From: Solibacillus isronensis
GTDB lineage: Bacteria; Bacillota; Bacilli; Bacillales_A; Planococcaceae
DNA: 64,000 nucleotides
Reading direction: 5' to 3'
Assembly (NCBI RefSeq): GCF_023715405.1
Contig: NZ_JAMBOC010000001.1
Span: 620,001-684,000 of the forward strand
In this document: positions 24,334 to 32,883 of the stretch, piece after piece
How the letters are laid out: every line of letters begins with the position of its first letter
How positions within the stretch are numbered: position 1 is the stretch's first letter
The notes under the pieces: model-generated
Told to the model about the DNA's origin: nothing
Database searches by the model: none
The model's input: only the letters and a program-made list of their open reading frames with translations
Translations under genes and position numbers: made by a program

Positions 24334-24534
24334 ATGAAGTTGTTCTTTTGGCAATTAGACAACAAGGAAAAGTTTATTCGTGCTTTATGGATGGGTTTAT
24401 TAGGACTAATATTTTTTTATGCTGTTGTTTGGTACAATTCTGCTGACTTTACAATTCCGATATTTTTTACAGTTCTATATATTGCTGATTTAGGCCTTCG
24501 TTATAAGAAAATGAAACGAAGTAAAGTTATATAA
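24334..24534 (+). CDS. 66-residue membrane protein
   Basis: ATG 24334 behind AAAGGATAGGTG. Two hydrophobic segments (about 16-32 and 40-56) with a basic tail RYKKMKRSKVI inside the cell. No family known to me. Confidence 0.6.
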   Translation: MKLFFWQLDNKEKFIRALWMGLLGLIFFYAVVWYNSADFTIPIFFTVLYIADLGLRYKKMKRSKVI

Positions 24535-24569
24535 TTCTTAATCCAATAACGAGCCCAAATAAATGTTTG

Positions 24570-24625
24570 GGTCATCGGGCGCTTTCCTATTATAAGGAAG
24601 GGGTCTTTTTGATTATGCATTCTGT
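24570..24625 (+). repeat. Hairpin-repeat family member
   Basis: TCATCGGGCGCTTTCCTATT then ATAAGGAAGGGGTCTTTTTG: hairpin TTTCCT-ATTAT-AGGAAG inside the CGGGCGC lead-in, plus T5. The remaining 24626-24922 holds no gene I trust. Confidence 0.6.
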
Positions 24626-24922
24626 AAATCCCATCACATAATCAGCAGCTAGTACTATTTCTATTGTTTTGAGAGGTTCATACATTGTAATCAATTTGTA
24701 ACAAACGTAATAGTAAGGTGAAATTGTATAATTCTAAAAATCTGTCAATATTTATTTGGTGGCAGTATACTTTTTTTCTGGATGATTTTGTGAAATTAAT
24801 AGTTTCTAAACCTTTGATTTTACGGAGTTTAGTAATAGATTGTTACTCTTACCAGTATATGGACCCTTTATTACGCATTTTGTACTGTAACATAGGTTTT
24901 GTAGAAGAGGAGGAATTCAAAA

Positions 24923-25948
24923 ATGAATAAAAAATGGTTAGCAACATCATTATGTGCAGCAACATTATTTGCAACATCTATTACTGCAGCTGATGCAGCA
25001 AGTTTAAATACAGAGGAAAAGAAAGGTGCAGATACTCAACACATCCAAATTATTAAAGGCGATAATTATCAAGGGTTGGCTTTAAAAATAATAGAGCAAA
25101 TTTCATCACCAAATGGTGAATTCGGGATTAATTTATCGAAAGATCTAATCAATAAAGCTTTTAAAAATCTAGATGCTAATAAAATAATTAAAGAGGGCAA
25201 AGTAGTGCATGCAGAAAAGGCTACTACTAATAAAGAAACTCAAAAAGAATCTACTAATAAAACAGTAGAAAAAGAGGATAAAGCACCTCAAGCACCAGCA
25301 AAAGAAGAAGCTACACCGGTAACAAATAACAATCATGCAAAAGCACCTGAAGCACCAGCAAAAGAAGAAGCTACACCAGTAACAAATAACAATAATGCAA
25401 AAGCACCTGAAGCACCAGCAAAAGAAACAACTGCACCAGAAACAAATAATAATACAAATGCACAGGCTACACCTGTGACAAATAACAACAATACACTAGC
25501 ACCATCAAACTCAAATAATCAACAAGTAGAAGCACCAGCAAAAACAACGACTAATAATGTTAGTCAATCAGTCTCTGAATTTGAGAAACAAGTTGTAGAC
25601 TTAACAAATGCAGAACGTACAAAAGCAGGCTTAAAACCGCTTGAAATACATTCTCCATTAATGGCTGTAGCTCATGCAAAATCAGCAGATATGGCGAAAA
25701 ATAATTACTTTTCACATACAAGCCCGACTTTTGGAAGCCCGTTTGATCAAATTAAATCTGCAGGAATTTCATATCGCTCTGCAGGTGAAAATATTGCACA
25801 AGGTCAAAGAACACCACAACAAGTGGTACAAGCATGGATGGATTCACCAGGACACCGTCAAAACATTATGAATGCCAATTTCACACATATTGGTGTAGGT
25901 TTTGTTGAAGATGGTTACTATTGGACACAACAATTTATTCAACTATAA
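24923..25948 (+). CDS. Secreted CAP/SCP-domain protein with Ala-Pro-Glu repeats
   Basis: 341 residues from ATG 24923 behind GAGGAGGAATT. Sec signal peptide (residues 1-26, ending ADA-A). Residues ~30-90 form a small domain of unknown type. Residues ~110-210 are low-complexity repeats of the unit KAPEAPAKEEATPVTNNNNA (about three copies plus degenerate ones), a wall-spanning linker. The C-terminal ~125 residues are a CAP domain (YkwD type): VVDLTNAERTKAGL, HAKSADMAKNNYFSHTSP, GENIAQGQ, SPGHRQNIMN and HIGVGFVEDGYYWTQQF. The His/Glu set of the CAP cavity is present. Extracellular; role unknown, probably wall or spore related. Confidence 0.9.
   Translation: MNKKWLATSLCAATLFATSITAADAASLNTEEKKGADTQHIQIIKGDNYQGLALKIIEQISSPNGEFGINLSKDLINKAFKNLDANKIIKEGKVVHAEKATTNKETQKESTNKTVEKEDKAPQAPAKEEATPVTNNNHAKAPEAPAKEEATPVTNNNNAKAPEAPAKETTAPETNNNTNAQATPVTNNNNTLAPSNSNNQQVEAPAKTTTNNVSQSVSEFEKQVVDLTNAERTKAGLKPLEIHSPLMAVAHAKSADMAKNNYFSHTSPTFGSPFDQIKSAGISYRSAGENIAQGQRTPQQVVQAWMDSPGHRQNIMNANFTHIGVGFVEDGYYWTQQFIQL
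25274..25450 (+). repeat. In-gene tandem repeats (~63 bp unit)
   Basis: Repeats of GCACCAGCAAAAGAAGAAGC and CCAGTAACAAATAACAAT, nearly identical at the DNA level, encode the Pro/Ala linker. The identity suggests copy number can vary. Confidence 0.75.
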
Positions 25949-25963
25949 AAATATAACATCATT

Positions 25964-26017
25964 GTTAGGCTACTTAGCGACCAACTTTTATTGGCGTTAA
26001 GTAGCCTAACTTTTTTT
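25964..26017. terminator. Strong bidirectional terminator
   Basis: GTTAGGCTACTTA pairs with TAAGTAGCCTAAC (13 bp), then T7 on the plus strand. It lies between the CAP gene and the minus-strand 65-residue gene. Confidence 0.9.
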
Positions 26018-26027
26018 ACTCAAAAAA

Positions 26028-26225
26028 TTAAAAGTTAGTTTTATGGGAATGTCTTTTATTAAAAAATAAAGTAATTAAAATTGCAACAATTAAGACAGGT
26101 ATTGCGTAAATTTGTACAATTAGCAATTTCCATCCTATCGCATTATATCCATCTGAAGCAGGTAGCATAACTGCAATTATACAAACTATTGAATAAGCTA
26201 ATAATGGAATAATTGTTTTCATCAT
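26028..26225 (-). CDS. 65-residue membrane protein
   Basis: Two consecutive ATGs (26225, 26222) follow GGAGGTAATTAAATTA. Two hydrophobic segments (about 3-22 and 32-55) and a His/Lys-rich tail. Same strand as, and downstream of, the YrzI mini-protein cluster. Function unknown. Confidence 0.6.
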   Translation of the reverse strand: MMKTIIPLLAYSIVCIIAVMLPASDGYNAIGWKLLIVQIYAIPVLIVAILITLFFNKRHSHKTNF

Positions 26226-26369
26226 TAATTTAATTACCTCCTTTCAATACAATTATTATAACCTAACAAACGCGACTAGATAACACCCTCATACAGGACT
26301 GTATGAAAAGTACTTTTCGCACAGCCCCTTACTTATGAAGATTTTAAAATCCACTACTTTATTTGGTAG

Positions 26370-26429
26370 CTAAGTGGAGCCATTCTCCAACCATAAAACT
26401 GCATACCTTCTTTTACTCATAAAAATCAT
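26370..26429 (-). CDS. Possible 19-residue mini-peptide
   Basis: ATG 26429 behind GGTGG at 8 bases; reads MIFMSKRRYAVLWLENGST. It follows the YrzI gene on the same strand. Small and basic; it could equally be chance. Confidence 0.25.
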   Translation of the reverse strand: MIFMSKRRYAVLWLENGST

Positions 26430-26462
26430 TTCATTTCCCACCTTTCATTGTTTTAAATTTAA

Positions 26463-26615
26463 TTAATAATGACGTTGACGAACGTAATCTTCTACTTTCC
26501 TTCGGTTCTCTTCAAAGATTTTTTTTACTTTTTCTTCATGAATTGCTTTCTCACGAGAGATTTCACGCTCACGTTTTGTAATAGCTATTGAAAGGGTAAA
26601 AAAGTTTACTATCAT
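26463..26615 (-). CDS. YrzI-family mini-protein
   Basis: 50 residues from ATG 26615, 7 bases after AAGGAGGTGAT. It reads MIVNFFTLSIAITKREREIS then REKAIHEEKVKKIFEENRRK. A short hydrophobic start, a KRE(R) turn and a long charged helix with the HEEKVKKIFEENR pattern match the Bac_small_yrzI family of Bacillus. The B. subtilis relative is a tiny protein encoded with other peptides on one small mRNA. Here too other SD-equipped mini-ORFs lie up- and downstream on the same strand. Confidence 0.75.
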   Translation of the reverse strand: MIVNFFTLSIAITKREREISREKAIHEEKVKKIFEENRRKVEDYVRQRHY

Positions 26616-26655
26616 GGATTATCACCTCCTTAAAATGGCCCTGAAAATGGAAAAA

Positions 26656-26680
26656 ACCGCAGAGAGACTCCCCCTGCGGT
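26656..26680 (-). terminator. Tandem terminator hairpin B
   Basis: ACCGCAG pairs with CTGCGGT; on the minus strand it is followed by TTTTTTCC. It repeats the stem of hairpin A. Confidence 0.75.
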
Positions 26681-26696
26681 AAAAAAGGCACAAAAA

Positions 26697-26726
26697 TACC
26701 GCAGGGGCACACTTCTCCCTGCGGTA
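26697..26726 (-). terminator. Tandem terminator hairpin A
   Basis: TACCGCAGGG pairs perfectly with CCCTGCGGTA; on the minus strand a TTTTTG run follows. It lies just after the 28-residue ORF. Confidence 0.8.
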
Positions 26727-26752
26727 TGGGCATACTTAATTAATAAAAAAAT

Positions 26753-26839
26753 TTAAGCAATCCATTCCAGTCTGGTCGAATGTGCGATTTTCGCTTTAGC
26801 TGTAACTACTAGTGACATTAATTTATTGATAACGATCAT
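26753..26839 (-). CDS. 28-residue mini-protein upstream of tandem terminators
   Basis: ATG 26839 lies 8 bases after AAGGAGGTCG, an excellent site. It reads MIVINKLMSLVVTAKAKIAH then STRLEWIA: a short hydrophobic, weakly amphipathic helix and a basic turn. It starts MIV, as the YrzI protein does. A peptide of this size with its own strong SD and two back-to-back terminators resembles small-toxin or dual-function RNA loci; the function is not shown. Confidence 0.5.
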   Translation of the reverse strand: MIVINKLMSLVVTAKAKIAHSTRLEWIA

Positions 26840-27300
26840 TTTCTTCGACCTCCTTAGAATTTTTTGATTACTGAGTTAGTATACCCACATCCATTTAAAT
26901 TGTAAACAACTTTTTTACAAATTTTTAAAAAAGTGTAAATATATTGAATATCCTTCAGCTTTATTTCCTGTGAGTGACCTAATTTTTCGCAAGAGAAATA
27001 GACGACTTAAAGCATAATTATGATTATCATTAATGTATGAATTTTAAGGGCATTAGTTGAAAAGGTCTTCACCAACAATCGGGGGCAATTCTGCGGCAAC
27101 GAATTGTACTTTTTCTCATAAATAAAAGCTTTTTCTGAGAAAAGAATCATATATTTATATATCACGCAATCAAGATTATTTTTAAGGAATATCCCTGATT
27201 TAAAAATGGGGATTTGAAGAAAAGTGAAGTATTGTAAAATGAAGACGATTAGGATGAGTTGAAGGCTAAAAGAGGGGATAGGAGCGCGTTTTTCTATTTT
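26840..27300. other. Intergenic DNA with one hairpin-repeat relic
   Basis: Around 27069-27120, CACCAACAATCGGGGGCAAT and GAATTGTACTTTTTC form a member of the dispersed repeat family. The rest is AT-rich, and the opposite-strand reading over 27007-27324 has no SD. Confidence 0.5.
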
Positions 27301-27315
27301 ACTTGGAGGGATATG

Positions 27316-28515
27316 ATGATTCAAGGTTCTTGGAGAGCATTAATGTGGATTGGATTATCAGAATTGTGTGCTTTAAGCTTATGGTATAGTGCGTCAGTTA
27401 TTGCACCAGATCTAATGGACATCTGGAATCTCAGCCCCAATTCAGAGGCCTGGCTTTCGGCTTCTGTGCCTATTGGTTTTGTAATAGGTGCATTATTTAG
27501 TGCTTACTTTGGGATTGCTGACCGTTTCAATGCTCGAAAGGTTTTTGCAATTTCTGCATTTCTAGGTGCAATATTAAATGCCTTAATAATTTTTACCGAT
27601 TCTAGTTTTATCGGAATTCTACTAAGGATATTAACCGGAATAACACTCGCTGGTATATACCCAATCGCTGTCAAAATGTTATCAGAATGGTTTCCAAAAA
27701 AACGCGGATTGGCGATCGGAATCTTAATTGCCGCATTAACTTTAGGATCATCGTTACCCCATTTTATTGTAATATTCTTTTCTTCATTAAGTTGGAAATT
27801 CGTACTTATTTGTAGCTCAGTATTGGCTTTATTATCAGCCTTGGTTATTTTGTTTATTCTAGAAGATGCCCCAGTGAAAACCAAAAAATTGCCCTTCTCT
27901 TTAAAAGTATTAAAAAAGGTGATGAAGAATAAACCAGTAATGCTTGCGAACTACGGTTACTTCGGCCATATGTGGGAATTGTATGCGATGTGGACATGGC
28001 TTCCTGTATTTATGACTGCTAGTTTTTCAACCTATTCACCAGAAATTCCACATTGGGTCATTGGACTGTCATCTTTTATTTCAATTGGGATTGCAGGTGG
28101 TATTGGTTGTGTGATTGGTGGACTAATCTCAGATAAAATCGGAAGAGCAAATTTAACAATGATTTCAATGTTAATCAGTGCTAGTTGTTCGATCATAATC
28201 GGTTTTACATTTGGTCATTTTATATTGTTAACGTTATTAATTTCGATTGTTTGGGGGATATCCGTTATTTCTGATTCCGCTCAATTTTCTGCAGCTGTAT
28301 CAGAAATAGCCGAAGAGGAGTATGTAGGTACAGCGCTTACTTTTCAAATGTGTATCGGTTTCTTAGTTACTATATTTTCGATAAATCTGATCCCTGTTAT
28401 TCAGAGAATGATTGGTTGGGAATGGGCATTTATAATACTAGCGATAGGACCTATTCTCGGAACTATAACAATGTTTAAATATAAACGTTACGAATTCGGA
28501 AATGAGAGGGAATGA
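27316..28515 (+). CDS. MFS transporter, 12 TM
   Basis: 399 residues. ATG 27316 (second of two) is 5 bases after GGAGGG; ATG 27313 is too close. Twelve hydrophobic segments in two halves of six. Motif A-like sequences follow TM2 (FGIADRFNARKVF) and TM8 (GGLISDKIGRANLTM). A charged pair WFPKKRGLAIGI follows TM4. The family is MFS, close to the nitrate/cyanate/CP-type branch, but the substrate cannot be told. Stands alone, closed by a repeat-type terminator. Confidence 0.88.
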   Translation: MIQGSWRALMWIGLSELCALSLWYSASVIAPDLMDIWNLSPNSEAWLSASVPIGFVIGALFSAYFGIADRFNARKVFAISAFLGAILNALIIFTDSSFIGILLRILTGITLAGIYPIAVKMLSEWFPKKRGLAIGILIAALTLGSSLPHFIVIFFSSLSWKFVLICSSVLALLSALVILFILEDAPVKTKKLPFSLKVLKKVMKNKPVMLANYGYFGHMWELYAMWTWLPVFMTASFSTYSPEIPHWVIGLSSFISIGIAGGIGCVIGGLISDKIGRANLTMISMLISASCSIIIGFTFGHFILLTLLISIVWGISVISDSAQFSAAVSEIAEEEYVGTALTFQMCIGFLVTIFSINLIPVIQRMIGWEWAFIILAIGPILGTITMFKYKRYEFGNERE

Positions 28516-28518
28516 TAG

Positions 28519-28548
28519 GGCACATTTCTTTATAAGAAATGTGTCTTT
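28519..28548 (+). terminator. Terminator of the MFS gene
   Basis: GGCACATTTCTT pairs with AAGAAATGTGTC; the stem ends in CTTTATT. Confidence 0.75.
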
Positions 28549-28633
28549 ATTCGTTTAAGGACTCTTAAGTGGTATAAGATAAATAACTACTGAGGTTTAA
28601 AAAAGAAGGAAGAATTAATAAATTATAGATCCC

Positions 28634-28694
28634 GCCAAAAAGATACGAACTTTTTAGTTATTAAAGCATTCGTTTCTTTTTGGCTAATTTTTTG
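28634..28694. terminator. Long hairpin, terminator of the Spo0E-like gene
   Basis: GCCAAAAAGATACGAA pairs with TTCGTTTCTTTTTGGC (one mismatch) around a 19-base loop; A/T flanks on both sides. Confidence 0.65.
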
Positions 28695-28721
28695 TTTATC
28701 TCCTAAAACATAATTCGGAAG

Positions 28722-28889
28722 TTAATTGCTGAAAGTTAAAGTATATTCATTTAGCAACTTATCCAAGTTCTGACTTAATTTTATAGTGGTAGGATGATTT
28801 AGACCATTTTCAGTACCGGACTTTATCATTGCAGATCTAAGTGCTTCAACATTTTGTTGAGTTTTTATTTTATTTAAAACATTTGGCAT
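28722..28889 (-). CDS. Spo0E-like aspartyl-phosphate phosphatase
   Basis: 55 residues from ATG 28889 behind GAGGAGAG; a longer reading to 28967 has no SD. The pattern LRSAMIKSGTENGLNHPTTI then KLSQNLDKLLNEY is the Spo0E helical hairpin, with SQ(E/N)LD as the family signature. Such proteins dephosphorylate Spo0A~P (or other response regulators) and delay sporulation. The usual SQELD has Asn for Glu here; the Asp thought to be critical is kept. Confidence 0.85.
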   Translation of the reverse strand: MPNVLNKIKTQQNVEALRSAMIKSGTENGLNHPTTIKLSQNLDKLLNEYTLTFSN

Positions 28890-29078
28890 TAGAAATCTCT
28901 CCTCATTTTTAATATTATTTATTAGATACATTAATTTACAAAAAACATATATTATGTAAATACACAATTAAGCGAAAAATTAAACCTTAAGTATGAAAAA
29001 ATTTTCCGAATAAAAATTAGAAAGTAGATGTTAGGGGAACCGTGGTTAACAAGAGGTTATTAGGAATGAGGGTGAACA

Positions 29079-29747
29079 ATGAAAACATTAATTCAAGAAA
29101 TTATAAGTTGGATTCAAAATTCTGATAAGGAGCTGATTATTGGGATTTCTGGACATGGAGCTGCCGGAAAGACGACTTTTGCACAAATGTTAATGGGAAA
29201 TTTAAAGTATGATGTAAACTATCTAAATGCGGATCCATACATAATAAGTTCATCAGTGCGGAAATACACAATGATTGACTTTACACATGAGGGGAAATTA
29301 CATCGTTTTAAAATGACGGCATGCCATCCATCAGGACATCATATACCCTCTCTAGAAAGAGATGTACTGATGTTAAAAGCAGGTATAGATTTACTCACCA
29401 TTGATACACATTATTTAAAAAGTGAAATCCTCTCATCACAAAACAAATTAACCATTGTAGAAGGTATGAGTGTTGCTTTTGCAAAGCCCGAACTATTTGA
29501 TCTCTTAATTTATTTTTATACAAATGATGATTTGGAGCTTGAGAGAAGATTAGGTCGAGATATAGAGGAAAGAGGAATGGATACCAATTATTTAATGCAA
29601 TCTCACAATGAACGACGAATACAGTACGAAGTGTTTATGCATCCATACAGTAAAAATTTCGACATTATTATTAAAAGTACTAAGGAAACTAGTATTGTTG
29701 AAGTAAATACGTTTGATTTTAATTTAAATGGTTCTTTAGAAAATTAA
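29079..29747 (+). CDS. Uridine-kinase/PRK-like P-loop kinase
   Basis: 222 residues. Walker A GISGHGAAGKTTFA (residues ~24-37), a strand YLNADPYI that supplies the acceptor-side Asp, a Walker-B-like TIVEGMSVAF, and the lid region RRLGRDIEERGMD with Arg pairs. Order and spacing match the uridine kinase/phosphoribulokinase family, likely a nucleoside or small-metabolite kinase. ATG 29079 has only a weak SD (GAGGGTG). Monocistronic. Confidence 0.82.
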   Translation: MKTLIQEIISWIQNSDKELIIGISGHGAAGKTTFAQMLMGNLKYDVNYLNADPYIISSSVRKYTMIDFTHEGKLHRFKMTACHPSGHHIPSLERDVLMLKAGIDLLTIDTHYLKSEILSSQNKLTIVEGMSVAFAKPELFDLLIYFYTNDDLELERRLGRDIEERGMDTNYLMQSHNERRIQYEVFMHPYSKNFDIIIKSTKETSIVEVNTFDFNLNGSLEN

Positions 29748-29801
29748 GATATTGAAGAAAAAACAGCCCAAATTGAGCTGTAATTTTGTACCCATTGATT
29801 G

Positions 29802-30026
29802 TTAAAATAAGCGTTGTTGATTACAAGGGGGAAAACCAGAAATATCCGCAATCATTGAAAATTCATACTGTTTCATTGCGAACTGTGTTTGATACAGGTA
29901 TTCAACAACAAGTAACTTTCCGTTTGATACACCACAAAGTACCCCAGATGTCCCTTGACCATTTACGAAAGATATACCAATTGGTTGTCCTATTAAGTAA
30001 CTAACCTTATGTTGCCATGGTGGCAT
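29802..30026 (-). CDS. Small protein with Sm-like/YhcN-like strand pattern, unknown function
   Basis: 74 residues from ATG 30026 (AAAGGG 9 bases upstream; two earlier in-frame starts lie too close to the SD). VSYLIGQPIGISFVNGQGTS then GVLCGVSNGKLLVVEYL looks like a small beta-barrel (short strands, Gly turns), as in spore-associated or Sm-fold mini-proteins of Bacillus. It ends with PPC. Closed by a weak hairpin at 29763-29781. No firm family. Confidence 0.5.
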   Translation of the reverse strand: MPPWQHKVSYLIGQPIGISFVNGQGTSGVLCGVSNGKLLVVEYLYQTQFAMKQYEFSMIADISGFPPCNQQRLF

Positions 30027-30245
30027 TGTCATCAACCCTTTCTATGTACTTTATGCTTTTGAAAAAGTGGGTGTGCCTACTTCATAAATGTAAACTCCGC
30101 TGACCTTTCTTTATTTTTACAAGTACTTATTTATAGTTAAAGATAAAATCTAACCTATTCAATTTTTAACTTCCCCAAAATTATTTTACTCCGTTCGAAC
30201 GAACTCAGATTTTTTACAGTCTAATAAATAAGGAGGTGGCACACG

Positions 30246-30743
30246 TTGGAAGACATACTCGAAAAAGCTGCGGCTGGGGACCAACAAGCAATCATGGAAC
30301 TGATTGAACAAGACGAGGAAGTGCTTTACCCGATTGCCTATACATACTTGAAAAATGAGCAGGACGCACTTGACGCAATGCAAGAAATGACCTATAAGGC
30401 ACTGAAAAAAATGCACACCATTAAACAGCCTGAATTTGCGCGTACTTGGCTCGTACGTGTTCTCATCAACTGCTGTAACGATATGCTGAAAAAACGGATC
30501 CAAACCGTGGAAATTGGTGAGATCAGACATAGTGAAGCCCCAGTTTATTCAGACATCAGTCGTCTTCTAAACTTACTTACGCTCACAGAACAACAGTTAG
30601 TTTACGCAAAATATTTCCAACAGCAGAAAAACAGTGAAATTGCCGAACTGCAAAACATTCCAGAAGGCACCGTTAAATCACGACTGCACGCCATTTTAAA
30701 AAAACTGCGTAAAGCCGCTGGACAAAAGGAGGATTGGCTATGA
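30246..30743 (+). CDS. ECF-type RNA polymerase sigma factor
   Basis: 165 residues from TTG 30246, 7 bases after AAGGAGGT. Region 2: LYPIAYTYLKNEQDALDAMQEMTYKALKK; region 4: LTLTEQQLVYAKYFQQQKNSEIAE and IPEGTVKSRLHAILKKLR. No extra domains, so an ECF sigma near SigV/SigI-like Firmicute groups. The next gene overlaps its end and encodes a DUF4179 anti-sigma. A CGTT-type -10 (30190-) with an AACTTC -35 about 16 bases upstream would fit autoregulation. Codon use is GC-richer than in the flanking genes. Confidence 0.92.
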   Translation: MEDILEKAAAGDQQAIMELIEQDEEVLYPIAYTYLKNEQDALDAMQEMTYKALKKMHTIKQPEFARTWLVRVLINCCNDMLKKRIQTVEIGEIRHSEAPVYSDISRLLNLLTLTEQQLVYAKYFQQQKNSEIAELQNIPEGTVKSRLHAILKKLRKAAGQKEDWL

Positions 30744-31993
30744 TTGACATTCCAAAAGATAAGCTACGCCAAGGACGTATTGATGCATTGACGAAACTAA
30801 AAAAAGAACGGCGTCGAAAGAAGCAGTGGCAGGGAATCGCTACAGTGGCAATCATCTTCCTAAGTTTTTTGCTAACGGTCCGTGTCTCACCTACGATTGC
30901 CAGCTATGCCGCTAAAATCCCTGGCCTAAGTGTTATCGTCGAGCTTGTACAGGAAAATGAAGGGATAAAAGATGCCATCGCCAATGAATACTACGAGGAG
31001 CTGGGCATCCTTGTCCAAGACAAGGATGTTACGATTACACTTCAAGGCGCCATTATCGATGAGTACGGTATTATGCTCATGTATGATTTTGATTACCCGT
31101 CGGAAAAAAGTGATCATCATAACTATTCCGTGAACATATACCAAGGCGACCAACTGCTTGAAAACAGCGTAACTTACGGGACGATGGACGACCTAAACGA
31201 GCCGGTTGCGCACAGTAATCATTTGCTTGAAATGACGCTCGACCAACCGCTTGATACGACAAACCCTAATTTCCGTATCGAATTTAAAATGAGGGATGGT
31301 GATAAACAAACGATCTCGATCCCATTCTCACTAGAAAAGCCGATTGCCAAAGCAAAAATAGTAGAACCGAATACGAGCATTACAGCACAAGGTCAAAGCC
31401 TAGTAATCAATAAAATTATTCGGACACCACTACGCATCCATATCGAAGTAAAGCCAGATCCAACGAATACGATGCAAATCGTCGCACTCGATAACATTTC
31501 GCTTGAGCTTAAAAATGGTAGTAAACGTGAACTTATACGCAACGGTTTAGTTGGTAGTGGTTCGTTCAGAGAAGGTAAGTACACGTTTTACTTACAAAGC
31601 AACTACTTCTATGATTCAGATGAACTCATCGTCAGAATCGGAGAAATACAAGCTATTCCAACAGGTGAAGATTATATCGAAGTTGATTTCAAAACAAAGG
31701 AAGTACTTTTCAAACCAGACTTTATTGACTGGGATATTAAAGTTGTCGGCAACGATGTATATTTAAATGCACCAGTCAAAGACGACCACGGCCGCCAACA
31801 CTTGTTTCCTGCTGAAAAAGAGGATGGTACATCACTTGAATCTGAAGGAAGCAGTTACTTTACGTCTGCCCACGAAGGTTTTAATTATAGAGAGTACTAT
31901 GAGCCATACAATGGCAGAGCAAAACTTTGGATCAACTACATTGATAACCCGATAGCAACGGACGTTGAGCTCAAAATAGATTTGACTCAATAA
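30740..31993 (+). CDS. DUF4179 membrane anti-sigma factor
   Basis: 417 residues. ATG 30740 has AAAGGAGG at the right distance and overlaps the sigma stop by 4 bases. Cytoplasmic basic N terminus (about 1-30, LKKERRRKKQW), one transmembrane segment (about 33-52), then a DUF4179 domain and further beta-rich extracellular sequence to the end. The partner is the ECF sigma encoded upstream: the cytoplasmic part should bind sigma and the outer part sense an envelope cue. Terminated by a strong hairpin. Confidence 0.88.
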   Translation: MIDIPKDKLRQGRIDALTKLKKERRRKKQWQGIATVAIIFLSFLLTVRVSPTIASYAAKIPGLSVIVELVQENEGIKDAIANEYYEELGILVQDKDVTITLQGAIIDEYGIMLMYDFDYPSEKSDHHNYSVNIYQGDQLLENSVTYGTMDDLNEPVAHSNHLLEMTLDQPLDTTNPNFRIEFKMRDGDKQTISIPFSLEKPIAKAKIVEPNTSITAQGQSLVINKIIRTPLRIHIEVKPDPTNTMQIVALDNISLELKNGSKRELIRNGLVGSGSFREGKYTFYLQSNYFYDSDELIVRIGEIQAIPTGEDYIEVDFKTKEVLFKPDFIDWDIKVVGNDVYLNAPVKDDHGRQHLFPAEKEDGTSLESEGSSYFTSAHEGFNYREYYEPYNGRAKLWINYIDNPIATDVELKIDLTQ

Positions 31994-32017
31994 CGAAATA
32001 TCGCAGTTTATTTAGTT

Positions 32018-32058
32018 AAAAGAAGCATCGATTTCTTCAGGAAACGATGCTTCTTTTA
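32018..32058 (+). terminator. Terminator of the first sigma/anti-sigma operon
   Basis: AAAAGAAGCATCG pairs with CGATGCTTCTTTT, then ACTG; strong 13-bp stem. Confidence 0.85.
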
Positions 32059-32182
32059 CTGTCTATTTTAGGAACTTTATTCCATTTATGTCGTTAAATT
32101 ATTATAAATGAGGTGGTATTTTAAGAAATACTCTAATTTTATTTACTGTACAAGCAAAATACTTACAATTAGGGGGTAGGCT

Positions 32183-32731
32183 ATGTCTTTAACTTTACTC
32201 TTATTTATGGGCCTTATTGGCGTATTCTTTTTAACATTCCTTAAAACACCACTAATCAACTTATTTGGAGCAGATCATATTCTAATATTTAATTTGAAAA
32301 ATGCTGGATGGTTTCAAATTTATTGGCTGGCTGGAATGTTTCTGTTTATTATGAATGGCATCCTATTTTTTTCAACTGCTCTTCTTATTTATGTGTTGAG
32401 TTATTTCTTAATTCCATATGTATATTTGTTTGTGATGGTACTCGCTGTAATTGGAAGTATCTTTTTATGGATAATAATTAACAAAGCTTGGCAAGGTACG
32501 AGGAGTAACTGTTTGAAAATGGCAGCAGTCGGGAGTAGTTTTTATTTGATACTGTCTCTTATTTTGATTTATATGTTAGTTACACTTGAGCCTTCCTATC
32601 CAGGTGATGATACACTTATGAGAGCAATTGGGATAGTGATGGGTATTGTGGTCACAACAGTTGCGTTTATTTCGTGTTTTATCTTTACAGGATTTTCGAA
32701 TAAGAAGGAAATGAATGAGGCGCGATTCTAA
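32183..32731 (+). CDS. Integral membrane protein, 5 TM, unknown
   Basis: 182 residues behind AGGGGGTAGG. Five or six hydrophobic segments (about 3-20, 42-63, 68-98, 113-135, 146-172). Near the end is a short acidic loop EPSYPGDDT. No recognisable motif. The stop codon lies inside the stem of a dispersed hairpin repeat, which serves as terminator. Confidence 0.65.
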   Translation: MSLTLLLFMGLIGVFFLTFLKTPLINLFGADHILIFNLKNAGWFQIYWLAGMFLFIMNGILFFSTALLIYVLSYFLIPYVYLFVMVLAVIGSIFLWIIINKAWQGTRSNCLKMAAVGSSFYLILSLILIYMLVTLEPSYPGDDTLMRAIGIVMGIVVTTVAFISCFIFTGFSNKKEMNEARF

Positions 32732-32752
32732 ACTAGAATCAGCGCTTATTTT
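32719..32752 (+). terminator. GCGCGATTCT-type repeat terminator overlapping a stop codon
   Basis: GCGC-GATTCTA pairs with TAGAATC-A-GCGC, then TTATTTTT. The TAA stop is inside the stem. Confidence 0.75.
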
Positions 32753-32883
32753 TATATAGGGAACTAATGTGAAGGCCTAGAGATATTATCAGGATCTAAA
32801 CAAATAGGCTGTATAGGGTTGATTTAGATATGGATAAATATGTTAATATGAATTGAGGTTTTATAAAGGAGGGTCTATATTTT

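Noticed and set aside
24718..24930. 70-codon reading before the CAP gene
   Set aside because: No SD, a GTG start, and it overlaps the CAP gene start in another frame; looks like chance.
26292..26307. CATACAGGACTGTATG palindrome
   Set aside because: Perfect but isolated; no promoter or second copy found nearby, so it was not called an operator.
27007..27324. 105-codon minus-strand reading upstream of the MFS gene
   Set aside because: No SD, and it runs through a dispersed hairpin repeat and into the MFS start.
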